NCBI RefSeq assembly: GCF_001634625.1
Contig: NZ_LRSE01000003.1
Coordinates: forward strand, 186,001 to 250,000
Reading direction: 5' to 3'
DNA from: Croceicoccus bisphenolivorans
GTDB lineage: Bacteria; Pseudomonadota; Alphaproteobacteria; Sphingomonadales; Sphingomonadaceae
Length of the DNA: 64,000 nt
Numbering within the stretch: position 1 is the first letter of the stretch; the number at the start of each line of letters is the position of its first letter. The position numbers and the translations under genes are program-made. The notes under the pieces were generated by a model. It searched no databases. It was not told the origin of the DNA and saw nothing but the letters and a program-made list of their open reading frames with translations. This document shows, in pieces, positions 61,306-64,000 of the stretch.

Positions 61306-61887
61306 ATGACCGAAGAAGAAGTCCTGTCCGAATTCCGCGCAGCCGGCGCCCTGCTGGAGGGGCATTTCCTGCTCTCGTCCGGCCGCCACACGGCCCTTTA
61401 CATGCAATGTGCCCGCGTGCTGATGAACCCGGACCGTGCGGGCCGTCTTGCAGTGGCACTGGCGGCAAAGCTGCCGCGCGACCTGCGTGCGAAGATCGAC
61501 AAGGTCGTCTCCCCCGCGATGGGCGGCCTTATCATCGGGCATGAAATGGGCCGTGCGCTGAACGTGGACGCGGTCTTCGTCGAACGCCCCGCAGGCACTT
61601 TCGAACTGCGCCGCGGCTTTACCATCGAACCGGGCGAGCGCGTGCTGATGGTGGAAGACGTGGTGACCACCGGCCTTTCCAGCCGCGAGGCGATCAAGGC
61701 GGTGGAAGCGGAAGGCGGCAAGGTCATCGCCCTCGCCTGTCTGGTCGACCGGACCGGCGGCAACACGGAATTCGACGTACCGTTCGAATCGCTCGCCTCG
61801 CTCACCTTCCCGACATATGCCGAAGACGAACTGCCGCCCGAACTGGCCGCTATTCCGGCGGTGAAGCCCGGCAGCCGCAAGGGCTGA
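61306..61887 (+). CDS. pyrE: Orotate phosphoribosyltransferase
   Basis: Joins orotate and PRPP to give OMP. The 193-residue enzyme has the PRPP motif VLMVEDVVTTGLSSREA near residues 109-125, plus FLLSSGRHTALYMQC and VSPAMGGLIIGHEMG. ATG 61306 is chosen by family start; ATG 61276 would add ten charged residues. pdxJ follows after 12 bp. Confidence 0.96.
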   Translation: MTEEEVLSEFRAAGALLEGHFLLSSGRHTALYMQCARVLMNPDRAGRLAVALAAKLPRDLRAKIDKVVSPAMGGLIIGHEMGRALNVDAVFVERPAGTFELRRGFTIEPGERVLMVEDVVTTGLSSREAIKAVEAEGGKVIALACLVDRTGGNTEFDVPFESLASLTFPTYAEDELPPELAAIPAVKPGSRKG

Positions 61888-61899
61888 GGAACGAGTGCC

Positions 61900-62655
61900 G
61901 TGAACAATCGCCTGCGTCCCGACCGGCTGCGCCTTGGTGTCAACATCGACCACGTCGCCACGATCCGCAACGCGCGCGGCGGCGACCATCCTGATCCCGT
62001 GCGCGCGGCGGAGATCGTTGCGGCGGTGGGCGGCGACGGCATTACCGCGCACTTGCGCGAGGATCGCCGCCATATCCGCGACGGGGACCTTGCCCGCATC
62101 CAGTCCGCCACCGGCCTTCCGCTGAATCTGGAAATGGCGGCGACGGACGAGATGCTGGCCATCGCCCTTGCCCATGCACCGCACGCCGCCTGCATCGTTC
62201 CGGAAAAGCGGGAGGAGCGCACGACCGAGGGCGGTCTGGACGCGGCCGGTCAGCACAACCGCCTCGCCCCGATCTGCGCGCGGCTGGCCGATGCCGGCAT
62301 TCGCGTCTCGCTCTTCATTGAGGCGGAAGAACGCCAGATCGAGGCCGCGATGCGACTCGGCGCGCCGGTGGTCGAATTCCACACCGGCGAATATGCCCAC
62401 GCGCATCTCGACGGCGACCGCGAGAAGACCGCGCGCGAGCTGAAGCGCATTGCCGATATGGCAGCGCTGGCGGCGAAGAACGGGATCGAGCCGCACGCGG
62501 GCCACGGCCTGACTTATGAAAATGTCATGCCCATTGCCGCGATCCCGCAACTGGCGGAACTCAACATCGGTCACTACCTGATCGGCGAGGCGGTTTTCGT
62601 CGGGCTGGAGAATGCCGTGCGCCGGATGCGCGAGTTGATGGATGAAGCGCGTTAG
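61900..62655 (+). CDS. pdxJ: Pyridoxine 5'-phosphate synthase
   Basis: Condenses 1-deoxyxylulose 5-phosphate with 3-amino-2-oxopropyl phosphate in vitamin B6 synthesis. The 251-residue enzyme contains [19 protein letters not shown] near the start, [17 protein letters not shown] and [10 protein letters not shown]. The start is GTG 61900 with GAGGAACGAG upstream. A large palindromic element follows the stop codon. Confidence 0.96.
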   Translation: MNNRLRPDRLRLGVNIDHVATIRNARGGDHPDPVRAAEIVAAVGGDGITAHLREDRRHIRDGDLARIQSATGLPLNLEMAATDEMLAIALAHAPHAACIVPEKREERTTEGGLDAAGQHNRLAPICARLADAGIRVSLFIEAEERQIEAAMRLGAPVVEFHTGEYAHAHLDGDREKTARELKRIADMAALAAKNGIEPHAGHGLTYENVMPIAAIPQLAELNIGHYLIGEAVFVGLENAVRRMRELMDEAR

Positions 62656-62660
62656 TATGT

Positions 62661-62815
62661 TTGGGGCCCTCAAGCGCCGGGCGGAGCGCATCCGCACTCC
62701 TTGGCTACGCGCCAATAAGGCGCGACGACCGGTCGGCCTTGCGGGAGTCGCGCCCGAGCTTATGCGAGGTAGCCAAGCGGGCCGGATGGCCCGCGCCCGG
62801 CGCTTGAGGGGCCCA
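62661..62815. repeat. ~150-bp imperfect palindrome between pdxJ and acpS
   Basis: The outer arms CCCTCAAGCGCCGGGCG (62667-62683) and its exact reverse complement (62794-62810) form a 17-bp stem. Further matches inside (CATCCG, then CTTGGCTAC, each with its complement in the right arm) extend a long imperfect cruciform. A spurious 60-codon frame covers it. The right arm contains GAGGGG, 10 bases before the acpS ATG and its only SD-like sequence. Confidence 0.85.
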
Positions 62816-62820
62816 CAAAA

Positions 62821-63237
62821 ATGATCATCGGCATGGGCTCCGACCTCTGCAACATAGAGCGGATCCAGAACTCCCTCGACCGCTTCGGCGAGCGGTTCGA
62901 GTTGCGCGTCTTTACAGAGATCGAGCGCCGCAAGGCGGAGCGACGCCCGTTCACCCGCGCAGGCACTTACGCCAAGCGATTCGCGGCGAAGGAAGCATTC
63001 TCCAAGGCCGTTGGCACCGGTTTCCGGCACGGCGTTTTCATGAAGGATATCGGCGTGGTCAACGCACCCTCCGGCGCGCCGACGCTTGCGCTGGCAGGCG
63101 GCGCGGCTGCACGGCTGGCGGAACTGGTTCCGGCGGGGCACGAGGCACATATCCACCTGACGCTGACCGACGATCACCCGTGGGCACAGGCCTTCGTTGT
63201 GATAGAGGCCCGCGCCATCGGGACGGGCATCGGCTGA
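62821..63237 (+). CDS. acpS: Holo-[acyl-carrier-protein] synthase
   Basis: Transfers phosphopantetheine from CoA to the acyl carrier protein. The 138-residue enzyme begins [15 protein letters not shown] with the metal-binding Asp, and has [18 protein letters not shown] as the second signature. It lies between pdxJ and lepB, a conserved order. The ATG follows the palindromic element directly. lepB overlaps its stop by one base. Confidence 0.96.
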   Translation: MIIGMGSDLCNIERIQNSLDRFGERFELRVFTEIERRKAERRPFTRAGTYAKRFAAKEAFSKAVGTGFRHGVFMKDIGVVNAPSGAPTLALAGGAAARLAELVPAGHEAHIHLTLTDDHPWAQAFVVIEARAIGTGIG

Positions 63238-64000
63238 TGGCGCTGTTCCGCAAGCGGGAAACCGTCCCGCCCGCGCCGCAAACCCTGTCGAAGGATAGCC
63301 ACGAACAACATTCGTGGCTGCACGAGATCATGGGGCTGGCGATCATGCTGGCCGCCGTGATCGGCTTCCACAGCCTTGTCGCCAAGCCGTTCTACATCCC
63401 CTCGATCTCGATGATGCCGAACCTGCTGGTCGGCGACCGGCTGATCGTGTCGAAATACCCTTATGGCTATTCGTGGGTTTCGGCGAGCTTCCACGTCCTG
63501 CCGCGCAGCGACTGGCGCGTGCTGCCCGGTACGCCCGAATATGGCGACATCGTCATCGTCGTGCCGCCCTATGCCACGGATGACTGGATCAAGCGCGTCG
63601 TCGCCCTGCCCGGCGACCGGATCGCGGTGGAGGACGGGCGCATCGTGCTGAACGGCGTTGTCGTACCGCAGCAGGTGGAGCCGCCGCTCGACCTGCCGGT
63701 GGATACCAACGCCCCGTGCGAGGACTATACCTTTCCATACCTGAAAAAGCGTCTGCCCTCCGGACGGGAGGTGTGCGAACTGCCGCTGCGGCGTGAAACG
63801 CTGCCCAACGGGGCCAGCTACGTCATCATCGACCACATGGAAAACCAGCCGCTCGACAATATGGCGGAGATCGTCGTGCCCGAAGGCCACGTCTTCCTGA
63901 TGGGTGACAACCGCGACCACAGCGCGGACAGCCGCGAGATGACGCCGGGCAAGGGGCTGAACGGCCCGGTCCCGCTGGCCAATATCGGCGGGCGGGCCGA
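63237..64000 (+). CDS. lepB: Signal peptidase I, 3' end outside window
   Basis: An inner-membrane protease that removes signal peptides from secreted proteins. About 254 codons are visible. One N-terminal membrane helix (MGLAIMLAAVIGFHSLVA) leads to the catalytic Ser region SISMMPNLLVGD. The catalytic Lys lies in IKRVVALPGDRI, and the late box is GDNRDHSADSR. ATG 63237 overlaps the acpS stop (TGATG). The frame is open at the window end; the true stop is beyond it. rnc and era usually follow in this order. Confidence 0.94.
   Translation, partial: MALFRKRETVPPAPQTLSKDSHEQHSWLHEIMGLAIMLAAVIGFHSLVAKPFYIPSISMMPNLLVGDRLIVSKYPYGYSWVSASFHVLPRSDWRVLPGTPEYGDIVIVVPPYATDDWIKRVVALPGDRIAVEDGRIVLNGVVVPQQVEPPLDLPVDTNAPCEDYTFPYLKKRLPSGREVCELPLRRETLPNGASYVIIDHMENQPLDNMAEIVVPEGHVFLMGDNRDHSADSREMTPGKGLNGPVPLANIGGRA

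Noticed and set aside
58301-61309. 1002-codon plus-strand frame opposite ctaD and ctaC
   Set aside because: A His/Arg/Asp-rich antisense frame covering two clear oxidase genes; an artefact of GC-rich codon use.
62661-62815. tRNA-like structure between pdxJ and acpS
   Set aside because: No T-loop (GGTTCGAAT-like) sequence, no CCA-compatible acceptor stem, and the pairing is one long hairpin rather than a cloverleaf.
62642-62824. 60-codon frame between pdxJ and acpS
   Set aside because: It lies entirely within the palindromic element, is Arg-rich as expected for GC-rich non-coding DNA and overlaps the acpS start.

Overview
The window is a GC-rich, densely packed stretch of an alphaproteobacterial chromosome. 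The gene content fits Sphingomonadales, most likely Erythrobacteraceae (Erythrobacter/Novosphingobium/Croceicoccus-like). Clues are a MucR/Ros regulator, an alphaproteobacterial-type Fur, DUF1489, DUF721, a plant-type glutamate-cysteine ligase, and the aa3 oxidase order ctaC-ctaD-ctaB-small protein-cox11-ctaE-DUF983-surf1. Genus is not resolved. Nearly everything is housekeeping. I see no phage, IS element, CRISPR array, rRNA or tRNA, and no stretch over 300 bases lacks a gene.

Layout: (1) 1-10 kb: the end of amn, then leftward genes: a type II DAHP synthase, the ergothioneine pair egtB-egtD, asd plus a hydrolase, and a periplasmic M16 protease. (2) 10-20 kb, rightward: nfuA, tsaB-rimI, mucR, fur-acyltransferase-unknown Cys-rich protein-miaB, a META-domain lipoprotein, and phoH-ybeY-corC-lysR. 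(3) 20-31 kb: lipase lipoprotein and cyclophilin (left), mgtE-DUF1489 (right), nudC and mutY (left), then DUF721, two DsbA-like thiol proteins and smc (right). (4) 31-46 kb: soxR with a textbook SoxR promoter driving a VOC protein, ubiA, a methyltransferase-rsmE-gshA run, yfgM-bamB, a glycosyltransferase/hydrolase pair, selO, a glycine-zipper protein, rarD, dihydroorotase and ygfZ. (5) 46-49 kb: TetR with a divergent di-metal hydrolase, a GNAT-like gene and rplU-rpmA. (6) 49-61 kb: a very long leftward run from cytochrome oxidase through thrC, an rRNA methyltransferase-like gene and folB to moaA-moaD-moaE. (7) 61-64 kb, rightward: pyrE-pdxJ-acpS-lepB, cut by the window end.

There is no obvious new multi-gene system. 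The features most worth a second look are non-coding or sub-genic. They are a ~150-bp cruciform-like element between pdxJ and acpS whose right arm carries the acpS ribosome binding site, a 14-bp inverted repeat between mucR and fur, a 9-bp tandem repeat inside mutY, and an exact SoxR operator overlapping the soxR ribosome binding site. Others are a perfect DnaA box upstream of mgtE, a triple hairpin after rpmA, a possibly leaderless nfuA promoter, and a 235-residue Cys-rich protein of unknown function.
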